Part shown: positions 11,531 to 23,056 of the stretch, piece after piece
Position numbering within the stretch: position 1 is the stretch's first letter
Layout of the letters: every line of letters starts with the position of its first letter
Source of the DNA: Adiantum capillus-veneris
Lineage: Eukaryota; Streptophyta; Polypodiopsida; Polypodiales; Pteridaceae
Reading direction: 5' to 3'
DNA: 56,000 bases
NCBI GenBank assembly: GCA_014529385.2
Contig: CM043942.1
Coordinates: 22,308,991-22,364,990 of the forward strand
The notes under the pieces: model-generated
The model's database searches: none
Told to the model about the DNA's origin: nothing
What the model saw: only the letters and a program-made list of their open reading frames with translations
Translations under genes and position numbers: made by a program

Positions 11531-12589
11531 TTACATACGGACCATCCGGAAGATTAAACCTACCCTAAGACCACCGACATCAAAAGTAATGTAGGTTATG
11601 GTATGCATGATAGAAAAAGTGAATATGACAGTCAACATGTTGGCAAAAGTCGAGGAACACATAATGATGGGAAGCTGATGCAACAATGCAAGGGAGGTCT
11701 GGAAGCCGATCCATCCAACATTGTGCTTCATCCAGATGACCAATAGCAAAGGTACACTTATATTTTGTGTTTTGATTTTCTCTATGTGATCTCAAAAGTT
11801 CTTTGATTACATCATGTATACAATAAAGCAATGAATTTATATCATTTTTATTGAAAAGATTCCATATGAAGGTGACAAGGTCTTGTTATGCCCAACAAAG
11901 GGACACACGGAAAATACACCAAGACATGGCAATGTGGAATGATACATGTCTTTATAAAACATCGGTAATGAGTTCTTTCTTGTACAATTACAATAAAAAG
12001 TCCCTCCAACACCGAAGGAGAAGCATAAGTCCCCTTTCAACACTAGAGGGGATACAAGTGGCGAGGGAAGGGCACATTCCTTACGGTTTCTTTATAAATG
12101 TGGAGAACGGTGCCAGCTCCACACCATACGTACGTATGGTTTTTTCTTTGGCACAAGCATCGCAAATGCACAAAATGCATTTTGCTCCGTTTTTATTATA
12201 ATGTGGAAATTTTTATATCCATACATCTTTTAATGCAAAATCTCATTTATGATGCGAGGTCATAGAGCTTTTGGCAAAATCTTTGAGGAAACATGATGTG
12301 GAGCCTTCATCAAAAGCTATGCCATGCGGTAAAATCCACACCACTATCACTTTTTTACTTCTTACCATATACATAGTGAAGCAATAAAGGCAAACTAGTT
12401 TCTTTCCTACTTTCTAAAAAAAGGACCCTTTGAGCAATAGCCCGAGGCGCTATTGCCTTTCTCCTCTTCATCTAAGCCTTTTTCTTTTTTCTCTCAACCT
12501 TCCTCACTAGGCCATATTGAAATTAACTTTTTTTTCAACCCCTCCAACCCACCTTCTTTTTCCATTTATAAGAAAGAGGATATAAGCAT
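11531..12589. other. Spacer with no recognised feature
   Basis: Short open frames occur on both strands (for example 11851-12201 plus), but none shows family motifs or composition that sets it apart from chance. Pyrimidine-rich tracts precede the LINE region. Confidence 0.5.
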
Positions 12590-13379
12590 TTGATTCGTAT
12601 GCTCTCGACGCTCCATATGCTCGGGTTCACCAAACACCCCTCTCGCCAAGCCACCTCCTGCCAGCTTCAAACCTGGAAAGCTTTGTCACATTCCGACCCC
12701 TTCACACCCCTAAACGACAAGTCGCAGAAGTGGAAAAAAAATCAAGTTTGCCCCTTCTGTCGTGATTGTTTGTGCATCTTGATGCCCCTGACTCCGATTC
12801 AGGTGCCGTCGACTCCGACTAGCATCACATGCTGCATACTACCCACCAGACAATTGGCAAGCTTGAGAAAACACCAAATGGAGTGTTTCCCAATGCGGCC
12901 CAACCGCCTCGAAACTGGCCCCTGTCAAAACTTGATTGTCCATAACTTTCCATCCAGAAGCCCGATTCTCAATCCGAAAAGACCGGCGTGCTCCAAAACT
13001 CAAGCACTTCCAGTGTATCATTTCACACTCGCCTTGACCAACCACCTGTGCCGGCCCAATTCGACGAGGATCTGCAAACGTATCCCACTTCAACTTGCCA
13101 TATCTCGCACATCCGGGCTCTGTTTGACGAGCCGTCTGGACCAGCTTCTAGAGCACATCAAGCATCACATTTCAGCACACAAAACCATCACTTTGGACAC
13201 ATGATTCCACCATCCAATTTAGAACTGGCAGCATACCATCGGCCTAAAAATCCACATCAAACATACATTTCCACATCCACCTCGCTGCATCCACACTTCA
13301 TAGCCGCACTACCACCATACCATGCACCAACTTGCATATATATCACTGCATGGGCCATCTTCTACCATCAACAGCAGTT
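12590..13379 (+). other. Pro/His/Ser-rich open stretch upstream of the LINE
   Basis: Open frames at 12590-13204 and 12988-13464 overlap in different frames and are rich in His, Pro, Ser and Thr. The position suits a LINE 5' UTR or a decayed ORF1, but I see no zinc knuckle or RNA-binding motif. The LINE 5' end is not defined. Confidence 0.3.
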
Positions 13380-13860
13380 GGCTGTACCACCGGTTGCTAC
13401 ATTCCTCATCATGATTCTCCCTTTGATGCTTGCATGGATAGAGATCAACCATTTTTTTATTTAGAAGAGGACATTGCTTATTTCAAAGGTAAAGGTGATG
13501 TTATTGTATTTTGGGATATGAATGCTCGCACAAAAACATTGCAACATGATCCTCAACAATTTTATATGCCATACATTTCAAGGGAGTTGGAGGAAGTTCA
13601 CTTGTATGATTGTTCTTCAATGGATGAGAAAGAGCTGGATCACTATGGAAAATTAGCTTTTACACATGTGTAATAGCACGGGTATGCTCATTGCCAATGG
13701 TGTATCTTTGTGGAGAGTGGAACGAATGGATTTACATGTAAAAGACATAATGGGGACAATGTGATTGACTATATGCTACTCTCCGAAGCCATCATGTATC
13801 ACATAAAGAGTTTTATGTTTGGCCAATGAACCCCAAAATCTGACCATTGCACCTTATGTA
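13380..13860 (+). pseudogene. LINE apurinic-like endonuclease domain
   Basis: The endonuclease nicks target DNA to prime reverse transcription. The block KGDVIVFWDMNART (near 13490) matches the family's GD-N-ART core, with Trp in place of the usual Gly. After a frame change, VIDYMLLS and KSDHCTL (near 13760-13850) match the C-terminal D-Y-x-L and SDH motifs with the catalytic Asp-His. A TAA near 13673 and at least one indel break it. Confidence 0.75.
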
Positions 13861-13931
13861 TTGACCTTTCATGTGGAGAAGCAAATAAGCATGATAATCT
13901 CAGCCAAAGGAAAGAGAAATAATCACTACGG

Positions 13932-15012
13932 ATGAATTTCAAACGGGCAACAATATACATTGAAATGGTTGAGCAAAAATTATGTATGAAGAAGCTTCAA
14001 TATGATGCACCACTGAAAACTAAATGGGAAGCTTTCAAAAAAGTTATTTGTTCTTGTACCGAAGAATGCTTTGCTATAAATCATCTTCATGGTATCAACA
14101 AAGATAGATCGCCCACGTTTTTTACTATTGAGGATGTATGCGGTGGTCTCGAAACGTTGGCCACTGACAAAGCGGGAGATCTTCAAGGTATCAAGCCGGA
14201 GATGATCAAATCGACGGGAGATTTTACCCATGAGTAGATGTGTGGTATGTTCAACCTTGCACTTCAACATGGTATGCCTTATGAGTGGAGTGTTAATTGG
14301 GTTAAGCCTTTGCATAAAGGAGGGTATGTAAAGAATGTAAACAACTACCGGATTATAATGATTGGGTCTCTTATGGAAAAGTTGTTTGGGTGCATAATGG
14401 AGATAAAATTGAGTGATTGGGCTGAAGCGTGCAAAGGGACAAGCGGGATTGTGTTGATGTCATAGCACCATTGATCATCTTGTCACTCTTCGTGTTCTCA
14501 TGGAGGAAAGTTGGTTGAAAGGAAAACGATTGTATTGTTGTTTTGTGGACTTTAATAAAGCCTTTGATACGATTCCACGTAGCAATTTGTGGAGAAGAAT
14601 GGAAGAACTCCAAGTGCCAAGTGAGTTTATGCTTGCGGTTTCTCGAATCTATGAGAAGGTGATTTGTCAATTGCGCATGGGAAAAGAAATTTCAAAATTT
14701 TTTATAAGCACTATTGGGGTTAAACAAGGATGTCCGTTGTCACCAAATCTCTTTGGTCTATGCATCGATCAATTGGAACAAATGGTACTTGAATTTATGA
14801 AAGACGAAGGTATTGAAGAGGTCACTATTTGCAATACGATAATCATGCTTTTGTTGTATGCGAATGATGTAGTGCTTCTAGCACACACTTAAGAAGATGC
14901 ACAAAATCTTATGGTTGTCCTTGAGAACTTTTGCTTGCATAGTGGACTGATTGTGAATGAATCCAAAACAAAGGTTATGCTTGTGAAAACCAACCATAAG
15001 GAAAGCCATGCA
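13932..15012 (+). pseudogene. LINE reverse transcriptase domain
   Basis: Palm motifs are in order: NWVKPLHKGG (near 14296), CCFVDFNKAFDTIPR (near 14536, first catalytic Asp), GVKQGCPLSP (near 14717), then LLLYANDVVLL (near 14850). The last should read Y-A-D-D; the first Asp of the pair is Asn (AAT at 14862-14864), so the enzyme is expected to be dead. In-frame stops at 14235, 14463 and 14890 and frame drift after 15000 break the gene further. HSGLIVNESKTKVM near 14939 matches the block after the catalytic box. Confidence 0.9.
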
Positions 15013-15057
15013 TTGTGTATAGCAATAAAACAATGAGACACTTGAAGTTGTTGAGAG

Positions 15058-15970
15058 CTTTAAGTACCTTGGCCTTGAGGTTCCGTACAATCACAAGTGG
15101 CATGAATGTGCTATGCATCGTTTGGAAGCGGGAAAGAGAGTATATTATGCGTTTGAGAGCATGTGTAATGCGGGAAACATCAAGTGTTGGGTTCTCAAGA
15201 AGTATCTTTTTGATGCATTGGTGACACTGGTTCTTCTTTATGTAGTTGAAGTGTGGGACGGGAGCATCTCAAAGTCTACTTGGAAAGAGTTTGAGAATGT
15301 CCAAAAGTGTTTTCTTACAAATTTTCTCCAAGTGAAGACACAAACACCATATCTGATCCTACTTCTTGAGTCGGGATGTCTTCCAATTGTGGTTATGGGC
15401 ATGGAAAGGGTTGTGGAGTACATGATAAAGATGCGTCAAAACCCCTCACATCGACTTCCTTGAATAGCATGGGAAGCAAGCAAAAAATTTCAAAAGACGC
15501 ATAAAATCAAGATCTTGAGCACGGGATAGATGCAAGACATAAATAAGTGGTTTGGAAGACGGGATGCATTACACTTGCTACATGATGCTTCAATTGACTC
15601 CCAAGTGAATGAAGCTTTTCTACAACGCCAATGTATTACGGCTTGGGCGAAATCTGGTGGGTCACGCTTCATACATTACACCACCCATATTTCCCCCAAC
15701 TACAAAACCATGTTCTTCGTTGAAAGAGGAAACCGTACTCACACTTACATGCTTGAGTCTATCCCCTTGTCAGCGATACGCACTATCGCAGCCATTTGGC
15801 TTAGCTCCCATTTCCTTCGATGCGAGATAGGGCATTGGGGCAATGGAGAAGAGTTAAATCGCCTGTGCACATTATGCTCACTACAAGTTTGAGAGTTTGA
15901 GTACCACACACTACTAGAGTGCTCAAATTTTTGTCACATTTGAACTTGCTTCTCTCACATTTTCAGCCAT
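15058..15970 (+). pseudogene. LINE C-terminal region with zinc-knuckle-like motif
   Basis: Frames at 15113-15463 and 15530-15892 resemble the region after RT in plant LINEs. The segment ends in CTLCSLQV, then a stop, then EYHTLLEC, giving the spaced Cys-x2-Cys...His-x4-Cys of the zf-RVT type. This domain likely binds RNA or target DNA. Two stops separate the pieces. Confidence 0.65.
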
Positions 15971-16136
15971 AACTTAGACCTACACACTTTCCTCTCCCAG
16001 CCAAAGTGTGGGCTCTCCATTGCGATTCTCATCACCACAATTTTGGAGCATCGAGAGTCACTCATCAGCCATACACATACTACATCACATGTAACTTTGG
16101 TCCCATAGGTCATATTTAACCTGTGAGGATGATAAT

Positions 16137-16140
<4 letters not shown>

Positions 16141-16227
<87 letters not shown>
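16141..16227 (+). repeat. (CT)20 followed by (TA)n microsatellite at the LINE 3' end
   Basis: About 40 bp of CT dinucleotide runs directly into about 47 bp of TA dinucleotide. It starts where the LINE ends, so it probably grew from the element's 3' tail. Confidence 0.95.
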
Positions 16228-16231
<4 letters not shown>

Positions 16232-16879
16232 GGAGCTTCAAGGACTTGCATTGTATGAGGAGATACCAAACAAAGGATGCAAAGTGGAAGATGCAAAGCA
16301 GGAGAAAATTCTTGGTTTGAATTTCACTCTCTTCCTCTTGAGCAAAGAAAAGGGCACCAGTTGTTGTAAGATCTAATAGCTAGCATACTAGGGAGAACAA
16401 GCTTTCATGATGTAACCAAGGTTATTTTTTACTCATTGGGGTAGGGTTTTTGAGAGGATTAAGCTCTCATAACCTTGATAAATTCTCTAACAATGCCATT
16501 AATAGTCAATTGTAATTAAGTCCCACTCTGGTTAACCATTGACAGCTTGTGGCTTTCAGGGTGTCTACTATGAGTAAGATAAGTGCTATTCACATTGTAT
16601 TGCTTAGTGTTGTGCATCTACTCTCTTATTATTCCCACAACAAGCAGCCCATCAACTCACCTCGTGAACCCATTATCCACGACATCTTGTATTGTTGTAC
16701 GTTGCAATGTGACATTTTATTGACCAACTATTGTGAGTGGATTGTCTTAGATGGTCTAATGGGTCGTTTATTGGCTAGCTTGGATGAACAAAAGGTTGTG
16801 CATCTCAACATTCTAAATTTAAATTTGCAAAAATTGTTAGTATAATGTTGTTCAATTTTTTTGTCGTGATTTAAAATAA
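16228..16879. other. Spacer with no recognised feature
   Basis: A 98-codon open frame (16549-16845 plus) has no family motif. Nothing else stands out. Confidence 0.45.
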
Positions 16880-17475
16880 GGCATGGTGATAAAGATGATC
16901 ATGTACAATTTCCATTGCCAACTAAGGTGGGAAATTCTTCTTTCAAGCAATAAGATTGATAGATGGGGGAGGTGATTAAAAGAAGCACATTTTTTGGATG
17001 TTATTGGAGCTTGAATTTTACTTTTGCTAGTCTCTTTACTTGTCTTTAGGCATATTTTACTGAATTAGGCATGATTGCATGAACGGTGATAAAGATGCTC
17101 ATGTGTAATTTCCATTTCCAACTGAGTGGAAAATTCTTTCTTGAGGCAATGTGATTGATAGATGGGTGTGATGATTTAAAGAAGCACATTTTTTGGATGT
17201 TGTTGAAGGTTGAAATTACCTTTTGATAGGCCATTTATTTTAGAGATATTTTACTGAATAAGGCATGCTCAAGTATGAATGATGATAAAGATGCTCATGC
17301 GCAATTTCCATTGCCAACTGAGATGGGAAATTCTTCTTTTAGGTGGCCTTGTTTTAAGAAATAAGATCGATAGATGAGTGTGGTGATTTAAAGAAGCACA
17401 TTTTTTGGATGTTCTTGAAGCTTGAAATTACCTTTTTCTTCTAGACCATTTACTTGTAGGCTTTAGAGATATTTT
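16880..17475. repeat. Three tandem copies of a ~190-210 bp unit
   Basis: Units begin at 16880, 17068 and 17262, each with GGCATG followed by GATAAAGATG. Each also shares AATTTCCAT, a GATAGATGGG-like stretch and AGAAGCACATTTTTTGGATG. They differ by substitutions and small indels. No coding frame is shared. Confidence 0.85.
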
Positions 17476-17608
17476 GTTGGTTTTTTATGGAGACATTAAT
17501 AACATGACTAGGAAAGACCTTCATTAAAGTTTAACATGAGGGACATTGTTTGTATAGGCTCTTGATTGCAAGGTTGTCCATCCCTATAGATTGTAAGATT
17601 TTGAAGAG

Positions 17609-17610
<2 letters not shown>

Positions 17611-17641
<31 letters not shown>
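17611..17641. repeat. (CA)n microsatellite
   Basis: About 15 uninterrupted CA units. Confidence 0.95.
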
Positions 17642-17644
<3 letters not shown>

Positions 17645-19113
17645 TGGGACTTTGCATGCATTGTACATGTGTATCAAAGTAGAGGAGAGAATTGAGAGTA
17701 TCTCATAAGGATGTAACATATATACACTTATGTGCTTGATAATTTTGGCTTGCAAGGCATAAAGAGTGTGTAGTCTCTATTTATAACTCACTTGAGTATT
17801 TTAAATGAGTCACAACAAATAAGAGGTGTCCAAATCAATGACCAAGTTTTAGCTTTTTCGAAGGTACTGGAACATCCAAGAATACCTCTATAGACACAAT
17901 CAATGCTCCCTAAAAATACCACTCCTCTAGACACAATAGTGCTTTAAATTAATTAGACGATCCTCTTAGTTTGCAATCTTATTCATAACTTGATCTTGAA
18001 ATAATCATATCTACCCATGAAAAGAAGAGATATTCCAAACACCCAAAAGAAGGTAGTCATATTAGATTTTCTTTAGTGTTTAAAATAAGAGATTACATGC
18101 TTTATTAGCAGATTCATGTCATTCCACTATTTAGTTTCTTGATAGTAAGGCCATGCCTACTGCTATCGACGAAAATCATCATCTGTCATGTTTGCACCTT
18201 GTGCATATAACCAGTGATATGAAGTGCCTTCCATTGCCATCATATTCAATGAGTGCAAGCAAATATACTAGCATCAATTGTTACTGATGAGTAGAAGGTT
18301 ACAACTATGGTTAACCTCTACAATATCTTCAACACAAGAAACATCAAGGAAAAACATTGGAAACAAACAAGATCTTACCTTGTCCTTGACAGAGTAGTAG
18401 CTAATGTTATAGCTAAAGCATAAAGTATTGCCACATTACTAGCATGCCATGCATGTAAATAAAAAAGATAAGCCCGTGGCTACAATGACGGTCTCAATAG
18501 TTTGAGCCAATACCATACGTGCCTTGCACAATCTATATTGGCATGGATACATCACAATTCAACATATCCAAACGTAAACTGTGAGCTTATATCCTATTCT
18601 TGCCAATTCCTTAAACCTGTGTGCCATGCCAATGATTATGATCCAAAGTCAATGGGCACTACCTTGGCACAAGTGAGAAGTCTTAGTTCTTATTAAGTCT
18701 TTCATAGCACTTTCTTTGCACAAGAGAAAAGCTTTTCCAAATTAAATGTTAAAACACAAAAAACAAGAAAAACTTGAAATTGTCTAACCTTGTTGTCCCC
18801 TCTATAACCAATTGTCTAATTTCATGCATCTTTTGTTGTTCGTGCTTAAACATGGCTCATAGCCATGTATGCATGCCCTCTTGGTCTGGTACTAACACAC
18901 AATGAAATTTCATTCAAACATATTCCAAAGCCTTCCCAATTACACATGCTAATAGCATATTATCAACTTTGAAAGCTTTTGTGAAGTATTCCTAAAAGCA
19001 AAGCCTTTCTTCACATAAGCACATTAAAAGGCTAAGACATGATGGAGCCTATGTACTCATAGCTAATAGGTTCTCTTGCTAACAGGTAGATTTCAGGGTA
19101 AAAAATGATGCCT
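17642..19113. other. Spacer with no recognised feature
   Basis: AT-rich sequence with only short open frames; no motif or repeat is recognised. Confidence 0.45.
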
Positions 19114-19146
19114 CACATGTGTAGAAGTCGTGCTTCTACACATGTG
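19114..19146. repeat. Perfect inverted repeat, 14 bp arms
   Basis: Arms CACATGTGTAGAAG and CTTCTACACATGTG are separated by 5 bases. A partly matching copy of the left arm (CACATGTATAGAAG) follows at about 19173. It could form a hairpin; no gene is adjacent. Confidence 0.85.
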
Positions 19147-19438
19147 GTGTGATTTGACGATGTATGATGCCTCACATGTATAGAAGCCATGCTTCACCAT
19201 GGAAAACCTCCTTGATCAAATTAAGCTTAGAAAGAATTTTCCTAGGAACCATGCCCTAGGAAAAAAATCAAACTCAAAAATCGAAGATAGAGACACCCCC
19301 TTTCCAGCTTCTTGAACAACAAAGAGCTATCCATACCAACGTCTAGCAACCCTCACCAAGGCTAGCAGCTAGACTTGCCTTTGCATCATCGTAGCCTTGT
19401 GATGTTTCAACTATGGAGAGTTTTGCTAAAATTAATAA

Positions 19439-19672
19439 AGTGAAAAAGTTAAAACTCTCATTTGAATGAACCTAACAGAAATGATAAGCCCTTGGTACTA
19501 TTCCCTTGCATGGGGAATAATTCACCCCTTCTTCAGCCATCCTTCCTGTGCGCTTTGATAAGTTAAAAGTCTAATTTGAATGTACTTATTGGCAATGATA
19601 AGACCTTGGTACTACTCCCTTGAATGGGGAGTAATTTACCCCCTTCTTTAGCCATCCTATTTGCTTTGATGG
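19439..19672. repeat. Tandem duplication, ~117 bp unit, two copies
   Basis: Both copies share AATGATAAG, CTTGGTACTA, a short inverted repeat built from CTCCCTTG...GGGGAGT (diverged in copy 1) and GCCATCCT. Copy 1 is about 19439-19558 and copy 2 about 19559-19672. Confidence 0.75.
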
Positions 19673-20474
19673 AATGGATTTGTGTATTCCATTCCCATTG
19701 CTTTGAGCGTTGTACCTTGCCTCACCCTGTGGTGGATTCTATAGGAAATATTTCCTTGTAGAGAGCTTAATTTTTTTTGAGTTTTGAAGCCTTGATGCTA
19801 TGAAAGCTTTTTACAAGCTTCAATTTGTTAGAAGCTCTACCCTCCTTGAGAGGTGCACTGATAGAGGTTTAAGAATTCAAGGTCAATGTGCCCAAATGAA
19901 TTGTAATGGAGAAAAAAATTCAAACAATAGCTATGGTGAACAACAAAGTAGGATGCAGGGAAAACAGGTTCGCAGTGCTCTCCACGACCCTCTTCTCCAC
20001 ACATTACAACAACAAATTTTTCCACCCTTAGCCCTACAACCATGCCTAGCGCACTTCCTTGTGATTTCATGGAGGTCAACTCCACCACACCCTTGCGTGC
20101 AAGCAACTATTCTCATGGCCTCCCCTATTTCAAGGGAGTCCACCATGGATACATTTTGAGAGCTCATTGAGAGGGATCAATGAAGAGAAAGACCATGCAA
20201 TTCCCATGCAAATCCATGATCTTTCATGCTTTCTTGCCCCCCCCCTCCCTCATCGTTCTCCCCTGAGCTTTGATAACAATCCAAGAATGGAGGTTCTATG
20301 ACATGCTCATCTCCACCCATCCTTGCCCTAAATAGACCCCTAGTCCCTATTTTAAGAGGCCCCTTGACCATGCATGCATAGAGTACGGTTGTGCCCATCC
20401 CAGTCCTACCTTAGGCCTGGAAATTAGATGACAAAGCTCACACAGTAGTAGATAACAAAACTTCAAAGCAATCC
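19673..20474. other. Spacer with no recognised feature
   Basis: A poly-C run occurs near 20237. Open frames on both strands (19800-20159 plus and its antisense) overlap each other and lack motifs. Confidence 0.4.
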
Positions 20475-22150
20475 ATGAGAGATTTTTTGGAAGATACCTA
20501 TGGCTCAAATAGTGAGATGAAAGACATTGTGGAGATAGAGGATACTCTTAAGGTTGACATATATCGTTTTTTCCAGAATATAGAAGAGGTTGAAGCTATA
20601 AGGAAATTAGCTAATGGGTCACAAAATGGTGTCTTTACAATTACAAAGTGGTTGCATTAATGGAGGCTTAAAGGTAACCACAGGGAATTTTGGTTAAGAA
20701 TCAATAAATATGCAAAGGAAATGGTTGTAAAACAATCATGAAGAGTTCCATAAGAAAACATCGTAAGTCCAAGGATCATGTTTGGGTTGCAACAAAGCAC
20801 TATAGAAATGGTGGAAAATGAATCAAGACTCATGAAAAGGAAGCCATTAGCAAAAATAGGCATAGGGTCATTATCGTCATGAATCTTTCATATTTGTATG
20901 CAAAAGAGGACTTGGCTATCCCTAACTATGAGGGTTGTGTGGTTTAGCCTATTCTTTGAATGTAGAAGAAATGCCTATTTAGCATGACTATTCCTCATAA
21001 ACTAATATGATTGTTGGGAAGGAATGTCTCTTTTGTATATGAAAGTATCTAGATGATGATTTGCAAAAGCATAAGTGGTTACAAAGTCCCTATTATGCAT
21101 TGATGGTAGATGAGACTATGAATAGGTCTTTAGAGAAACATATAATCATTTATTCTCTCTTTTGGAACGTAAAGATACAAGCTACTCCTCATTTGATATT
21201 ACATTTCAAAGCTACTCACAATACTTGATGGGTGTGCCTAGACAAAGTTTGATGCAATAGTGAAAATGAGTAAGAAGTTGGACTTAACAAGAAACTCTTG
21301 GGTGGAATAGCAACAAATGGAGACAACTCAATGCTTGGTTGCCAAGATGCATTGGTTGCAAAAACGAAAATGGAGATACCACATCTCATGAGTGTTCATT
21401 GTATCGCACACAGAGAGGCTCTTGCTATACTTGATGCACTTAAATGCTTTCCTTGTTTACCTTATATTCATAGAATTGTTAGCTAAATCTATTCATGGAT
21501 TTTGATTCTAGTGTAAGGCACATGCATTTCCGAAGTTTGTTGAAAGAGATGCACTTGCAAGTCTCTTACAAAAGGTAATGCAATGGAGAGGTTGTGAAAC
21601 TTATGTCTACAACTCTCAGCTTTAAGAAAGATAATGCAAAGAGTTGGTATAAGAACTTTGCGTTTATCAAGTCCTCTTTTGTATATACATTCTGGCAAAT
21701 GTGTTGAGGGATCTTAATGCATTAAATACCAATTCCAAAAGGAGAATGTAGGTATTCCTTCTATAAGTGCTAAAATAGAGATAATTGTTTCTTTTTTGAA
21801 ACAAAAATTTATCGAGCAATAGTTTGGAGAAGGAACTCACTCCTTGAAGAAAATTATCGATGCTACAAGGGACCGTGTTTTTTGTGTATGTTAGTGATGA
21901 TGACAAGGATATTTCCCATCAGCTCTTGTATGCCAAAATTCCTAGCAATGATGTACATGGGTTGTTATTAGATGAGGAACGGGGTGACATTCAAAGTTGC
22001 ATAAATTTTGCAAAGAGGTTTGTATTGAAAGTGATAGAATGTGTAATGATTGATTTTCATATGTTTATTACTTCAATGTAGCGAGACATTTTAGCCCTCT
22101 TTACTAACCTTGCAAAACAAAGATCAAGATGGCTTGAGAAGCTTGGTTGA
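20475..22150 (+). pseudogene. hAT-like transposase relic (zf-BED/DUF4371 class)
   Basis: Pieces in shifting frames follow the order of these proteins. YYALMVDETMNRSLEKH (near 21090) is the typical Asp/Glu block. GGIATNGDNSMLGCQDALVA (near 21300) corresponds to the second Asp region. HLMSVHCIAHREALA (near 21385) is the very characteristic C-x-A-H-R block, and an LYAKIPSND-like tail region follows near 21920. It is interrupted by ten or more stops and several indels. It could be a transposon or a once-domesticated gene. The N-terminal BED finger and the dimerisation tail are not convincingly seen, nor are terminal inverted repeats. Confidence 0.6.
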
Positions 22151-22579
22151 CATTGACATTTATAAGTAGAGTTTCTATCATTCAAGAATACTTTGTATTA
22201 TGGCTGGAAGGGGATGAATATGTCAGATGCATAACTTGTTTTTTATTGTAATAAGTATTGGATGCAGACTTATGTGAGTTTGAAAATGTTATGGTAGGTT
22301 ATATTGGTCTGTACTATGTCATCTGTGTCATGCAAAAGAGGTTTTTCAAAACAAAAACTCATCAAGACGCATGCTCGGGAGTCCTTGAATGTGGAAACAC
22401 TTGACTTGCATTAATGCATGTTTCATTGCTTGGACCTAGCATTGAGAATGTAGAATGGTACAATGTTTATGATATTTAAGATCTTGCAAAACCGAGGAGG
22501 AAATCATTGGACTTATGAGCTCGCGATGTTGCATCCTTCAGTCCTTTCACTACTCAAATAGAATTGATTACTTCACAAA
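22151..22579. other. Spacer, possible hAT relic tail
   Basis: Short in-frame bits suggest the transposase relic may extend to about 22440, but no motif confirms it. Confidence 0.3.
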
Positions 22580-22917
22580 ATCCATGTACTCTTGAAAGGA
22601 CATTTCTAACATGATCTGTTAGCTTTTTGGAATGTGAAGACTAGTCTTTTAGAATCTCAAAGTCAATTTTATAATTGACGAAATTTGGTAGTAGGTACTC
22701 AAAAAGATTAGGTTTTTCTAACATGATATCCATATACTTTTGAAAGGACTTTTCTAACATGATATGCTAGCTTGTTGGAATGTGAAAACCAAATTTTTGG
22801 AATCCCAAAATTGAATTTATAACTGATGGAGCTTGGTAGTAAGGCACTCAAATAAAGTTTGGTATTCTTGACATGAAATCCATGTACCTTTGAAGGACTT
22901 GGCTAGCATGATCTGTT

Positions 22918-22919
<2 letters not shown>
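22580..22919. repeat. Tandem array, ~150 bp unit, 2.3 copies
   Basis: Units begin at 22580, 22728 and 22878 with ATCCATGTA-like starts. They share GAAAGGACTTTTCTAACATG-like and TTGGTAGTA-like blocks. The third copy stops at the GA tract. Confidence 0.8.
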
Positions 22920-22921
<2 letters not shown>

Positions 22922-22955
<34 letters not shown>

Positions 22956-23022
22956 TTCTCTCTCTATGTATATGTCTCTCTTAGAGAGAGACTATGTATT
23001 TTATCCATCTTTGTTTCTCATA

Positions 23023-23055
<33 letters not shown>
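22922..23055. repeat. (GA)n and (CT)n tracts in inverted arrangement
   Basis: A GA tract (22922-22951) and a CT tract (23027-23055) flank about 75 bp containing smaller CT and GA runs. The two long tracts can pair, so the segment could form a hairpin. Confidence 0.8.

Positions 23056-23056
<1 letters not shown>

Larger units (their letters stand above)
13380..16140 (+). mobile_element. LINE (non-LTR retrotransposon), decayed
   Basis: The order is an APE-type endonuclease, a reverse transcriptase, then a C-terminal Cys/His motif, with a simple-sequence 3' tail. The protein is split by stops and frame changes. No LTRs flank it. The 3' end is placed where element-like sequence (ATGATAATAAAA) meets the (CT)n(TA)n tract at 16141. 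Confidence 0.85.

Noticed and set aside
12590-13204. 204-codon frame as a host gene
   Set aside because: No motif, low-complexity composition, overlapped by another open frame, and placed just before the LINE.
16123-16320. Open frame of Leu-Ser and Ile-Tyr repeats
   Set aside because: It is translation of the CT/TA microsatellite.
19800-20159. 119-codon open frame as a gene
   Set aside because: Open frames of similar size run antisense over the same bases, and no family motif is seen in any of them.
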